A stretch of 64,000 nt of DNA, from NCBI RefSeq assembly GCF_024055605.1, contig NZ_JAMXLX010000001.1, positions 62,001 through 126,000 of the forward strand, read 5' to 3'. This stretch comes from Ciceribacter sichuanensis (GTDB taxonomy: Bacteria; Pseudomonadota; Alphaproteobacteria; Rhizobiales; Rhizobiaceae). A program made the position numbers and the translations under genes. Of the stretch, positions 24,852 through 33,812 are shown piece after piece (position 1 is the first letter of the stretch; each line of letters begins with the position of its first letter). The notes beneath the pieces were generated by a model that searched no databases, had not been told where the DNA came from, and saw nothing but the letters and a program-made list of their open reading frames with translations.

Positions 24852-26462
24852 TCATTTGCCGAAGAGGGCGATGAGCCCGTCGGAAATCGTGCCTCGCCAG
24901 ATCAGGTAGTCGTGGCCACCGGCATATTCGCGATAGATAACCTGAGTATTTCTGGCAAGTAACATGTTGCGGAGGTGACGATTGGTATCGATGATGCTCG
25001 AGACGCCGCGGCTGTTACCTGTCTCGAACAGGCCGGCACTGAGAAAAACCCGGATCGGCGGCACAGGCTTTTCGGCGATCAGGCCCGCCACATATTCCTG
25101 GCGGTCGGCAGGTGTACCCGGCGGCGACCACCAGTAGGAGCCCGACATCGACAGCACGTTGCCGAAGAGTTCGGGATGGCGGAGCGCGACCGTCATCGAG
25201 GCAAGGCCGCCATAGCTCATCCCGGCAAGCACGGTGCGGGAAGGATCATGGGTGATCCCGGTTTCGCGGATCACAAGCGGCAGAAGCTGTTCCGCCATGA
25301 AGTCGGCAAAGACGGGATTGGCCGGCAGTTCGCGGGCGCGCGCATCCGGTCCCGGATTGGCGATGAACACGGCAACCGTCGGCGGAATCTCTCCCTCGGC
25401 GATCATGTTGTCGAGCACGGTCGGAGTTGGAATCTTGGTCAGGGATTCCGCTGCATCGAACATGAACAGCAGCAGGTTTTCGCGATTGCCCGGATCGAAG
25501 CCGGCGGGGCGATAGACGGTGATCTCCCGCTCGTTGCCCAGCGTTTCGCTCTTCACCATGATCTTCTGCAGCGATCCCTTCGGATTGCCCTTCTCCGCGA
25601 GATAGGGCTGCGGCGGCGCGCCCGGCAGTTCGAAGACGGAATGCCGGTCGAAACGGTCGATGCCATCGGCGGGCCATGGGTGGTGGTTGAACGGGTCTTC
25701 CTGCGCGGTCGACAGGATCGCGACGCGCCGCTCCCGTGCGGTACCCGGAACATCCGGCACGTCGGGTGCGAGCTGGTAGGAAAGGCGGGTATCGGCCGGA
25801 ACGGCGAAGCTTTTAAACCAGATGTCGGACGAGCCGATCCGCTCGAGATTTTCGTGATCGCCGGATGGCGAGCCGAAGAGCCGGACATTCTTCGTCGCGC
25901 CGCGCCAGAGGAAGGTGGCGATGACGGTGCCGTCCTCCTTCGTTTCGACGAGCGGGGTTCCCTGTTCCGCAACCTTCTTCCAGAAAGTCTCGGTCGAGCC
26001 GCCGGCGGCGACTTTCGCTGCGGTTTTTTCCATTGTGGGGCTGAGATAGACGCGTTCCAGTGGCCTCTGCTGCTCGGGCGTCACCTTGTCGGTCAGGGTC
26101 AGCGTATAGCCCGTAACGTCGCTTCGGGCGGTCAGCCTCATCAGGACCGGGGCGCTTTCGACGACGAACTGGAAATCGGCGGTGCCGGAAGTGTCGTTCA
26201 GAAGACGGCGGAGATGTTCGCCGTTCCGGGTCACGAGATCGAGGTCGAAGCGGCCGGAACCGCTCTCCAGTTTCCCCTTGATATAGTCGCCATTGATGGC
26301 TTCGGTGGTGAAGAACGCCGTCTGTCCGGCGGAAAGGGCGACACCCGGATGAGCCTTGCCGATGGCAAGGGCGATTGTCCCGTCATCGGTTGCCGATGCG
26401 GACGAAAAGGAGCCGGCGATTGCCGCCAGCCCCATCATCAGGTTTCTAAAACGCGACTTCAT
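24852..26462 (-). CDS. Exported ferric-siderophore esterase (Fes/IroE-like)
   Basis: The 536-residue product has a signal peptide (cleavage near SSASATDD), a beta-rich N-terminal part to about residue 150, a Fes-type N-domain to about 300 (FLWRGATKNVRLFGSP), and a C-terminal alpha/beta-hydrolase (esterase D-like). The nucleophilic Ser lies in LAGMSYGGLASM and the catalytic His in YAGGHDYLIWRG. Such enzymes cut the triester backbone of enterobactin-like siderophores. Unlike cytoplasmic Fes it should act in the periplasm, like IroE. It starts 7 bases after the receptor gene. Confidence 0.9.
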   Translation of the reverse strand: MKSRFRNLMMGLAAIAGSFSSASATDDGTIALAIGKAHPGVALSAGQTAFFTTEAINGDYIKGKLESGSGRFDLDLVTRNGEHLRRLLNDTSGTADFQFVVESAPVLMRLTARSDVTGYTLTLTDKVTPEQQRPLERVYLSPTMEKTAAKVAAGGSTETFWKKVAEQGTPLVETKEDGTVIATFLWRGATKNVRLFGSPSGDHENLERIGSSDIWFKSFAVPADTRLSYQLAPDVPDVPGTARERRVAILSTAQEDPFNHHPWPADGIDRFDRHSVFELPGAPPQPYLAEKGNPKGSLQKIMVKSETLGNEREITVYRPAGFDPGNRENLLLFMFDAAESLTKIPTPTVLDNMIAEGEIPPTVAVFIANPGPDARARELPANPVFADFMAEQLLPLVIRETGITHDPSRTVLAGMSYGGLASMTVALRHPELFGNVLSMSGSYWWSPPGTPADRQEYVAGLIAEKPVPPIRVFLSAGLFETGNSRGVSSIIDTNRHLRNMLLARNTQVIYREYAGGHDYLIWRGTISDGLIALFGK

Positions 26463-26469
26463 GGTCAGA

Positions 26470-28659
26470 TTACCAAGTGTATTTCAGCGAGGCGGTCACG
26501 CTACGGCGTGAGCCGTAGAAGCAGGCAGTGGCGCTGGCGCATGAGGCCACATATTTCTCGTCGGCAAGGTTCGACGCGTTGACCTGCAGTTTCAGGCCCT
26601 TCATGTCCGGGAACTTGGCGGCGAAGTCGTAGGAGAGCGACGCGTCGAAAAGAGTGGTCGGGTCCACCTTGAAGGTGTTCGTCGCATTGCCCCAGCTTTC
26701 GCCGAGGAAGCGCACGCCGCCGCCGATGCCGAGGCCGGCAAGCGGACCGTCGAGGAATTCGTATTTGGCCCACAGCGATGCCTGATCGATCGGCACGCGT
26801 GCCGGCATCTTGCCGAGTTCGGCGGACCTGACGGTCTCGGTGACTTCCTGGTTGATGTGGCTGTAGCTGGCGACGAGCTTCAGATTGTCGGTGATCTCGG
26901 CATGGGCTTCGATCTCGAAGCCTTTGCTGACGATCTCGCCGGTCTGGTAATAGAGTGACGTCGCGTTGTCGTAGAACAGGACGTTCTGTTGCGTCAGGTC
27001 GTAATAGGAAGCGGTGACCTGATAGTTCTCGCCTTCCGGTGCGAACTTCACGCCGACTTCATACTGCTGCGCTGTCGTCGCATCGAACGGATCCTGGCCT
27101 GCGCCTGGCGACTGGGTGACCGGTTCGAACGAGGTGCTGTAGCTCGCATAGGGCGAAATGCCGTAGCCGAGGTCGTAGATCGCGCCTGCGCGCCAGGTGA
27201 ATTCCTGATCGTCGTAGGATGCGTCCGTATTGGAGGAAGTCTTGTCGTCGACGTCGGTGTCGGCCCAATCGTAGCGCAGGCCGGCCATGACGTTCAGTCT
27301 GCCGAATTCGATCTGGTCCTGCAGGTAGACGCCGACCTGCGAGGCATCCGTCGTCGCGTCGGTGGAGGTGCGGCGGCCGGTAACGGTCACATTGCCATAG
27401 GACGGGTTGGTCCAGTCGATCGAGTTGGCGGTCCCGCGGGAAACCAGATTGTCCTCGGTGGTGAAGCGGTAGTCGACGCCGCCGAGCAGGGTGTGGCTGA
27501 GCGGTCCGGTATCGACCTTGGCCTGGATCTGGTTGTCGATGACGAACTGATGCTGCAACTGGGTCTGGTCGCTCGCCGCGCGGCTGACAGTCTTCTCGTC
27601 GGCCTGCAGGCTGTTCCAGGTAAGCGTGTTGTAGGTCTGGTCGATCATGCTGTAGCGCATGTTCTGCCGCAAGGTGATGTCGTTTTCGAACTCGTGCTCG
27701 AAGGCGTAGCCGATATAGGCCTGCTTGCGCGTCGATTCCTGATAATCCGGATCGCTGACCAGGAAATCGGTCGGCACATAGCCGTAAGCCGTCTCGTCGA
27801 CGGTACCTGCGGCCTCGAGGAAGTTGCGGAAACCGGCTTCCGGGTCGTTCTGGTAGAAGGCCTCGATGGTGAGCGAGGTCTGCTCGTCGGGTGTCCATGT
27901 AACGGACGGAGCAAGGCTGATGCGCTTCTGCTCGAGGAAATCCTCCTGCGTGTCGGCGCGCCATGCCGTGCCGGCGAGACGATAGCGGATGTCCTCGTTG
28001 CCGGGCAGCGCATCGGAAAAGTCGAAGCTCACCGACGCGCGGTCGCCGGTGCCGAAGCCAACTTCCACCTCATGCAGCGGATCGTCGGTCGGGCGCTTGG
28101 TCACAAGGTTGACGATACCGCCCGGATTGGCCTGTCCGTAAAGAATGGAGGACGGGCCGCGCACCACTTCGACGCGCTCCAGCAGCCACGGGTCGATCTG
28201 GCCGAGCGAGTTGTTGCCGTAGAGAAGGCCGTTGACGAAACGCGGCACGTAATAATAACCGCGGATGAACATCTCGTCGTGCAGGTTGGACGGGCCGCGA
28301 TATTCGGCAAAGACGCCGGCGGAGTAACGCATTGCCTCGGCGACCGACTTTGCATCCTGATCGGCGATCTGTTCGGCGGGAACGACGGAGACCGACTGGG
28401 GTGTCTTGGAAAGGGGCGTGTCGGTCTTGGTGCCGGCGCGGCTCTGCTTGGCAACATAGCCCTTGACCGGGCCATCGCCCTTCTCGCCGGCGCCCTGAAC
28501 GACGATGGTCTCGAGTTGCGTGCTGCCATCATCCGCGTCCTGCGCCTGCGCGGCGCCGATGGCGATCAGGCTTGTCGTGGCAATCAGCGCGAGCCCTGAC
28601 AGGCTGCGCGACCGGCGCGCGACGTTTTGCTGGATTGCATCCTTGCCTTTATTGGTCAT
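26470..28659 (-). CDS. TonB-dependent siderophore receptor
   Basis: I place the start at 28659 (MTNKGKDAIQQNV; GGGGA upstream), giving 729 residues; a longer frame overlaps the IRO box. A signal peptide (IGAAQAQDADD) is followed by a TonB box (ETIVVQG), a plug domain (SVSVVPAEQIADQDAKSVAE, IRGYYYVPRFVNGLLYG, GQANPGGIVNLVTKRP) and a 22-strand barrel ending in LKYTW. The wording fits the FhuA/FoxA-like siderophore receptor class. The coupled esterase points to a catecholate ester as ligand, so the exact siderophore is open. It leads the receptor-esterase-binding-protein operon. Confidence 0.93.
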   Translation of the reverse strand: MTNKGKDAIQQNVARRSRSLSGLALIATTSLIAIGAAQAQDADDGSTQLETIVVQGAGEKGDGPVKGYVAKQSRAGTKTDTPLSKTPQSVSVVPAEQIADQDAKSVAEAMRYSAGVFAEYRGPSNLHDEMFIRGYYYVPRFVNGLLYGNNSLGQIDPWLLERVEVVRGPSSILYGQANPGGIVNLVTKRPTDDPLHEVEVGFGTGDRASVSFDFSDALPGNEDIRYRLAGTAWRADTQEDFLEQKRISLAPSVTWTPDEQTSLTIEAFYQNDPEAGFRNFLEAAGTVDETAYGYVPTDFLVSDPDYQESTRKQAYIGYAFEHEFENDITLRQNMRYSMIDQTYNTLTWNSLQADEKTVSRAASDQTQLQHQFVIDNQIQAKVDTGPLSHTLLGGVDYRFTTEDNLVSRGTANSIDWTNPSYGNVTVTGRRTSTDATTDASQVGVYLQDQIEFGRLNVMAGLRYDWADTDVDDKTSSNTDASYDDQEFTWRAGAIYDLGYGISPYASYSTSFEPVTQSPGAGQDPFDATTAQQYEVGVKFAPEGENYQVTASYYDLTQQNVLFYDNATSLYYQTGEIVSKGFEIEAHAEITDNLKLVASYSHINQEVTETVRSAELGKMPARVPIDQASLWAKYEFLDGPLAGLGIGGGVRFLGESWGNATNTFKVDPTTLFDASLSYDFAAKFPDMKGLKLQVNASNLADEKYVASCASATACFYGSRRSVTASLKYTW

Positions 28660-28706
28660 TTCACTGTCCCCATGCACGGCTGACCGCAGGAATTGCGGCT
28701 TAAACT

Positions 28707-28721
28707 TGACTATATAAGTCA
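28707..28721. promoter_or_regulatory. Iron-responsive operator (IRO box) for RirA, siderophore locus
   Basis: TGACTATATAAGTCA fits TGA-N9-TCA and is itself almost fully palindromic. It lies 47 bases upstream of the TonB receptor start, close to the 38 bases seen at the ferric-iron binding-protein gene, and inside the divergent promoter shared with the AraC gene (start 28846). Confidence 0.8.
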
Positions 28722-28845
28722 CCTATATGATTAAGGGGTGTCGTGTGTCGATGGATGAGGCCATGCCCTGAGCGGCAAAAAGCTATGCGCGAACGTCACT
28801 GACTCCGGGCAGTGACGGTTTCGCGAAAAACGCGGACGAGAGACC

Positions 28846-29736
28846 ATGGGATTGATGAACAAGCAGCCGGTTGAGAAGCCCCAGTTTCCCGGACAGATAC
28901 AGGTGGGCGTCTTCGACGGCACGGGGCCACATCACCAGAACCAGCCGCTGATTTCCCTCTCGCCCAAATTCCAGCTGTTCATCTTTCTGAGCGGCCAGCA
29001 GAAATTCTATATCGATGACGTCTTCTTCGACATGAACGCCGGGGAGGGCGAGGAGGGGCGGCCGATCGCACTTGTCATGAACCGAGTCCAACGATCCGGG
29101 CTCCGGCATGTGCAGCAGCCCGGCCAATTGCTCAGGAAGGTGATGATCTCCGCTCCGGTGAGCTGGGCTGAGGACCTTCAGCTCGACCGCGACCAGCGCT
29201 CGCCGGAACTTTCCGATTTCATCTCCGGCCACATGAACCATTTTGTCTGGTGGCCACATCGCCATGCGGTCCAGCTTGCCGAGGAAATCGTGAACCCGCC
29301 CGTCGCCCTGCATGGCGAGATCCGCGATCTCTACTGCAAGGCCAAGGCACTCGAACTCATGTGCCTAGCCTGCGCAGCCCTGGTCGATCGTGATCGCTCG
29401 GCGGTGGCAAGGCCGACGATGAGCACGCTTCGGCAGAGCGAGAAGGTCCGTGACTACCTGCTCGATCATCTCGACGAGACGCTGACCATCGAACGCATCG
29501 CGCGGGATACGGGAGCAAGTGCGAGTTCCGTCCAGCGGCATTTCAAGGAGCACTTCGGTAGCACGGTCTTCGATTTCATCCGCCGCAAGCGGCTGGAAAA
29601 GGCCCGTGATGCCCTTGAGCGCGACGGCCTGACCATTGCGCAAGCGGCCTATATCGCCGGTTACGCCAACCCCACCAATTTCACCACCGCTTTCAAGAAG
29701 GCTTACGGCATCCCGCCCAAATACTGCCGCGCATGA
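28846..29736 (+). CDS. AraC-family regulator of the siderophore locus
   Basis: The 296-residue product has a C-terminal AraC-type double HTH (LTIERIARDTGASASSVQRHF and the second helix pair ending IAGYANPTNFTTAFKKAYG). The N-terminal part is a divergent ligand-binding region with PchR-like layout (FQLFIFLSGQQKFYIDD). It is divergent from the receptor operon and upstream of the permease genes. Regulators of this type (PchR, YbtA, RhrA) activate the uptake genes when the cognate ferric siderophore is present. It should add substrate-specific activation on top of RirA repression. Confidence 0.88.
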   Translation: MGLMNKQPVEKPQFPGQIQVGVFDGTGPHHQNQPLISLSPKFQLFIFLSGQQKFYIDDVFFDMNAGEGEEGRPIALVMNRVQRSGLRHVQQPGQLLRKVMISAPVSWAEDLQLDRDQRSPELSDFISGHMNHFVWWPHRHAVQLAEEIVNPPVALHGEIRDLYCKAKALELMCLACAALVDRDRSAVARPTMSTLRQSEKVRDYLLDHLDETLTIERIARDTGASASSVQRHFKEHFGSTVFDFIRRKRLEKARDALERDGLTIAQAAYIAGYANPTNFTTAFKKAYGIPPKYCRA

Positions 29737-29860
29737 CGTATTCGGCTTCGATAAACTTGTCTATTTGTGGCAGGTTTTAATTGCCGATCGTGGCAGGCGG
29801 CATTATGGATGGCGAACCGACCGGTCATGCCGGTTCCCTTTTCACGTCTCGATCCCGCCC

Positions 29861-30823
29861 ATGAAAGCCGTTCTCCTCGCCTTCACGCTCCTTGCTGCGA
29901 TGATCATCGCGAGCCTGCTGACCGGTGTCAGTCCGGTCTCCGTAGGGGCGCTGTTGCGTGGCGAATTCGAAGGAAATACGGCCGTTGTGATCGCGGCAAG
30001 CCGCATCCCGCGCACGCTGGCGCTGCTCCTGGCCGGGGCCGGCCTCGCGGTTTCCGGGTCGATAATGCAGATGCTGGCCCGCAACCGCTTCGTCGAGCCG
30101 TCGACCGCCGGCACGGCGGATTCGGCAAGCCTTGGCATGCTCCTCGTCATGCTTCTGGCGCCCGGTCTACCGGTTTTTGCCAAAATGCTGGTCGCTGCCG
30201 TTTTCGCACTCGCCGGCACGGCGCTCTTCCTGGCGGTGCTGGAACGCATTCCCCTGCGGTCGGTTCTTCTGGTGCCGCTGGTCGGCATCATGCTCGGCGG
30301 CGTCATCAGCGCCGTCGCCACCTTTCTCGCCTATCGTTATGACCTGGTGCAGTCGCTCGGTGCCTGGTCGAACGGCGATTTCTCCATGGTTCTGAGAGGA
30401 CGCTACGAGCTTCTCTGGATCGCTGCGGGGTTGACTGTCCTCGCCTATTTCACCGCGGCCCGCTTCACAATCGCCGGTCTCGGCGAAGCGGTGGCGCGCA
30501 ATGTCGGCCTCGATTACCGCGCCGTCGTGACGCTCGGTCTGGTGATCGTTTCGCTGGTCACCTCATCCGTCGTCGTTACCGTGGGTATGATCCCCTTCCT
30601 CGGTCTGGTGATCCCGAACGTCGTCAGCCTCATGGCCGGAGACAATCTGCGCCGCACACTGCCCTGGGTCGCCTTCAGCGGTGCCGCGCTGGTGATGTTC
30701 TGCGATCTTCTCGGTCGCCTGATCATCTTCCCCTATGAGATCCCGATCGGCCTGACGATGGGCGTCATCGGCTCGGCTTTCTTCCTGTACCTGCTTCTCG
30801 GGCGGCGCGCCTATGCAGCGTAA
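29861..30823 (+). CDS. FecCD-family iron-siderophore ABC permease, first subunit
   Basis: The 320-residue product is a FecCD permease with about nine to ten membrane helices. Family motifs are seen in AASRIPRTLALLLAGAGLAVSGSIMQMLARNRFVEPSTAG and in GMIPFLGLVIPNVVSLMAGDNLRRTLPW. The ATG at 29861 is the first Met before family sequence; the ribosome site is weak. The gap of 124 bases to the AraC gene shows no IRO box. The stop overlaps the start of the second permease by 11 bases. Confidence 0.93.
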   Translation: MKAVLLAFTLLAAMIIASLLTGVSPVSVGALLRGEFEGNTAVVIAASRIPRTLALLLAGAGLAVSGSIMQMLARNRFVEPSTAGTADSASLGMLLVMLLAPGLPVFAKMLVAAVFALAGTALFLAVLERIPLRSVLLVPLVGIMLGGVISAVATFLAYRYDLVQSLGAWSNGDFSMVLRGRYELLWIAAGLTVLAYFTAARFTIAGLGEAVARNVGLDYRAVVTLGLVIVSLVTSSVVVTVGMIPFLGLVIPNVVSLMAGDNLRRTLPWVAFSGAALVMFCDLLGRLIIFPYEIPIGLTMGVIGSAFFLYLLLGRRAYAA

Positions 30824-31781
30824 GGGGCTTCTTGCATCGCCGGCCGTGGTCGTTGCGCTGACCGGCATTGCGGCTTTCGTCGTTTGTCTTCTCTTCATGA
30901 CCGTCGGGGTGAAGGGGGACTGGGGCTTCGTGCTCGCCTTCCGCGGCACCAAGCTTGCCGCCCTCGTACTGGTCGCCTTCGCCGTTTCCGTGTCCACCGT
31001 TTTGTTCCAGACAGTGACAGGCAATCGCATCCTGACGCCGGCCGTCATGGGCTTCGATTCCCTCTACGTGCTGCTGCAGACCGTTCTCGTCTTCTTCCTC
31101 GGCGGCCTTGGAGTCGCGACCCTCGACCAGCGTTGGCTGTTCGTGCTGGAAGTCGCCGCCATGGTGCTGCTTTCCAGCCTGTTGTTTCGGACGCTGTTTT
31201 CCGGGGGAACCCGCAGCCTGCATCTGCTGCTGCTCGTCGGCATTCTCTGTGGCGGCCTGTTCAGAAGCCTTGCCGGCTTCATCCAGCGGATCATCGATCC
31301 GAATGAGTTCGTCGTGCTGCAGGACCGGCTGTTCGCCAATTTCAACAGCATCGATGTGCAGTTGCTCGGCTTGTCCGCGATCGCCGTTTCCGCAACGACT
31401 GCCGTCGGTCTCGCCAACCTCTCGCGTTTCGACGTGCTGTCGCTCGGCCGCGAGACGGCGATCGATCTCGGCCTGGATCATCGCCGCATGGTTACTCTGG
31501 TCATGGCGCTCGTCGCGGTCCTCGTTTCCGTGTCCACCGCGCTTGTCGGCCCGGTCACCTTCTTCGGCCTGCTGGTCGCCAATCTCGCCTATCTCGTGAC
31601 GCCAAGCTTCCGCCATCGCCATGTGTTGCCGGTCACGGTTTTCCTGTCGATCGTTCTGCTCGCCGGCGGGCAGATGATCCTCGAACGTCTCTTCGCCTTT
31701 TCGACGGCGCTCAGTATCGTCATCGAATTCTTCGGCGGCCTCACCTTCATCCTGTTGCTCATGCGTGGGAAAGCCCGATGA
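30813..31781 (+). CDS. FecCD-family iron-siderophore ABC permease, second subunit
   Basis: The 322-residue product is the partner permease. The family block is visible in FQTVTGNRILTPAVMGFDSLYVLLQ and the cytoplasmic coupling region in LVGPVTFFGLLVANLAYLVTPSFRHR. VctG/CeuC-like permeases have this shorter N-terminus. It overlaps the first permease gene by 11 bases and the ATPase gene by 4 (ATGA), which indicates coupled translation of a heterodimeric channel. Confidence 0.93.
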   Translation: MQRKGLLASPAVVVALTGIAAFVVCLLFMTVGVKGDWGFVLAFRGTKLAALVLVAFAVSVSTVLFQTVTGNRILTPAVMGFDSLYVLLQTVLVFFLGGLGVATLDQRWLFVLEVAAMVLLSSLLFRTLFSGGTRSLHLLLLVGILCGGLFRSLAGFIQRIIDPNEFVVLQDRLFANFNSIDVQLLGLSAIAVSATTAVGLANLSRFDVLSLGRETAIDLGLDHRRMVTLVMALVAVLVSVSTALVGPVTFFGLLVANLAYLVTPSFRHRHVLPVTVFLSIVLLAGGQMILERLFAFSTALSIVIEFFGGLTFILLLMRGKAR

Positions 31782-32536
31782 TCGAAATTCGCGACATCAC
31801 CAAGTCCTATGACGGCACGGTCGTGCTCGACCGGGTCGACCTGACCATCCCCAAGGGTGGCGTCACGTCGATCATCGGCCCGAACGGCGCCGGCAAGTCG
31901 ACACTTCTCTCCATCGCAAGCCGCCTGATGGCGCCGGATACCGGCACTGTCACGGTCGACGGCATGGACGTGCAGAAGACGGCGGGCGATGTGCTGGCCA
32001 GGCGCCTCTCCTTCATGCGCCAGGACAATCAGATCGCCGCAAGACTGACCGTCGGCGATCTCGTCGCCTTCGGCCGCTACCCTTATTCCAAGGGTCGTCT
32101 GACCGTCGAAGATCACGAGCATGTCGACCGTGCCATCGGTTTCGTCGCGCTGGATACTTTCAGGGATCGCTATCTCGATCAGTTGTCCGGCGGCCAGCGT
32201 CAGCGCGCCTTTGTCGCTATGGTGCTGGCGCAGGACACGGACTACGTGCTGTTTGACGAACCGCTCAACAATCTCGACATGCGCCATGCGCTTTCGACGA
32301 TGAAGCTGCTCAGGCGCATGGCCGATGATTTCGGCAAGACGGTCGTCGTCGTGTTGCACGACATCAACTTTGCCGCCACCTATTCCGATACGCTGGTCGC
32401 CATGCACGAGGGCAGGGTGGCCGCTGTCGGCACGCCGGATGAAATCGCCGACCCGGAGCGGCTGCGCGATATCTTCGAGATGGACTTCATCGTCCATGAG
32501 ATCGGCGAACGCCGGCTGATCGATTTCTATGTCTGA
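31778..32536 (+). CDS. Iron-siderophore ABC transporter ATPase (FepC/VctC type)
   Basis: The 252-residue product is a complete ATPase: Walker A GPNGAGKST, Q-loop region FMRQDNQIAARLTVGD, signature LSGGQRQR, Walker B VLFDEPLNNLD and switch His in VVVLHDINFA. It energises uptake through the two preceding permeases. Start and stop both overlap neighbours, placing it in the middle of a five-gene plus-strand operon. Confidence 0.95.
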   Translation: MIEIRDITKSYDGTVVLDRVDLTIPKGGVTSIIGPNGAGKSTLLSIASRLMAPDTGTVTVDGMDVQKTAGDVLARRLSFMRQDNQIAARLTVGDLVAFGRYPYSKGRLTVEDHEHVDRAIGFVALDTFRDRYLDQLSGGQRQRAFVAMVLAQDTDYVLFDEPLNNLDMRHALSTMKLLRRMADDFGKTVVVVLHDINFAATYSDTLVAMHEGRVAAVGTPDEIADPERLRDIFEMDFIVHEIGERRLIDFYV

Positions 32537-33392
32537 AACGGGAGAGACAGGGATGGACCATCACGTGATATCAGGAAATCCGGTTCCCGACCGCACCCCA
32601 AGGCGGGTTCGGCACGAAATCCGCGTGCGTTCGCTCGATGTCGCCCGTGTCTGCCGGATCGCACCGAACATGGTGCGCGTGACTTTGACCGGCGAAGAAT
32701 TGCGGGGTTTCGCCAGCGTCGGTTTCGACGACCACGTCAAGATGTTCTTCCCCGGTCCCGGCCGGACGGTTCCGGATCTGCCCATCGTCGGGCCGAAGGG
32801 TATCGAGATGCCCGAAGGCGTGGCCCGACCGATTGCGCGCGATTACACACCGCGCCGGTATGATCCCGTGGCGAACGAACTCGATATCGATTTCGCGATC
32901 CATGAGGACGGCCCTGCAACGCAATGGGCGGTGAATGTGAAAGTGGGAGACCGGGCCTGGATCGGCGGTCCGCGCGGTTCCTTCGTCGTCCCCTTCGCCT
33001 TCGACTGGCATCTGCTGATCGGCGATGAAACGGCGCTTCCGGCGATTGCCCGCCGCCTTGAGGAACTGCCAGCCGGAAGCAGGGTCGTAGTGGTCGCCGA
33101 GGTCGAGAATGCGGCGAACGAACTGGAGCTTGCGAGCGATGCCGAAGTAACGGTGGTCTGGGTCCATCGCGGCGAACGCGCCGCCGGCGAGCCTGTCGGT
33201 TTCATGGAGGCACTGGAAGGTTTGCAGTGGCTTTCCGGTGACTATCACGCCTGGATTTCCTGCGAGAGCCTGGTGGCCAAGGACCTGCGCACCTATCTGA
33301 TCGACAACAGGGGCGCCAATCCGAAGTGGATGCGAGCCTCCGGCTACTGGCGCCGAGGTGCCGCCGGCATGCACGACCATTTCGACGAATGA
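32529..33392 (+). CDS. Siderophore-interacting FAD protein (SIP/ViuB-like reductase)
   Basis: The 287-residue product has an N-terminal FAD-binding domain with the flavin motif ARDYTPRRYDP and a C-terminal SIP domain (LLIGDETALPAIARRLEELP). Proteins of this family reduce ferric siderophores with NAD(P)H and release Fe2+ in the cytoplasm. The ATG at 32529 overlaps the ATPase stop; the ATG at 32553 behind GGGAGAG is an alternative that removes eight residues. Together with the periplasmic esterase this gives the locus two iron-release routes. Confidence 0.92.
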   Translation: MSETGETGMDHHVISGNPVPDRTPRRVRHEIRVRSLDVARVCRIAPNMVRVTLTGEELRGFASVGFDDHVKMFFPGPGRTVPDLPIVGPKGIEMPEGVARPIARDYTPRRYDPVANELDIDFAIHEDGPATQWAVNVKVGDRAWIGGPRGSFVVPFAFDWHLLIGDETALPAIARRLEELPAGSRVVVVAEVENAANELELASDAEVTVVWVHRGERAAGEPVGFMEALEGLQWLSGDYHAWISCESLVAKDLRTYLIDNRGANPKWMRASGYWRRGAAGMHDHFDE

Positions 33393-33431
33393 GTGGAAAT
33401 TAGCCTCTAAACAGGGACGGGAACTCCGCCG

Positions 33432-33794
33432 ATGCGGATCTTGATACTCGCAATCGCATGGCTGATGGTGGCAATCGGTATTGTCGGCGTTTTCCTGCCG
33501 GTCCTGCCGACGACCCCCTTCATGATCCTCGCCGCCGGGCTTTTCGCCCGGTCATCGCCGCGTTTCGAGCGCTGGCTGCTCGAACATCCGAAATACGGCA
33601 AGCCGCTGACCGACTGGCGGCGGGAGGGCGCGATCTCGCGCAACGCCAAGATCGCCTCCGTTTCGCTGATGACGGTAAGCTATGCCATCGTCTGGTTCGC
33701 CGGCCCGCCGCAGCTCTGGCTGAAGCTTCTGGTCGGTGCCATTCTCGTCGCCTGCGCCACCTTCGTCCTCTCCCGCCCATCGCCCTCGCAATGA
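33432..33794 (+). CDS. DUF454 (YbaN-like) inner-membrane protein
   Basis: The 120-residue product fits DUF454/YbaN: an N-terminal helix pair (ILAIAWLMVAIGIVGVFLPVLPTTPFMILAAGLFARS), the conserved stretch FERWLLEHPKYGKPLTDWRR, and two C-terminal membrane segments. Its function is unknown. It follows the siderophore-interacting protein by 39 bases and is probably the last gene of the operon; DUF454 genes are found beside heme and iron uptake genes elsewhere. Confidence 0.82.
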   Translation: MRILILAIAWLMVAIGIVGVFLPVLPTTPFMILAAGLFARSSPRFERWLLEHPKYGKPLTDWRREGAISRNAKIASVSLMTVSYAIVWFAGPPQLWLKLLVGAILVACATFVLSRPSPSQ

Positions 33795-33812
33795 GCGGAG
33801 GTTCCTCGTCCG

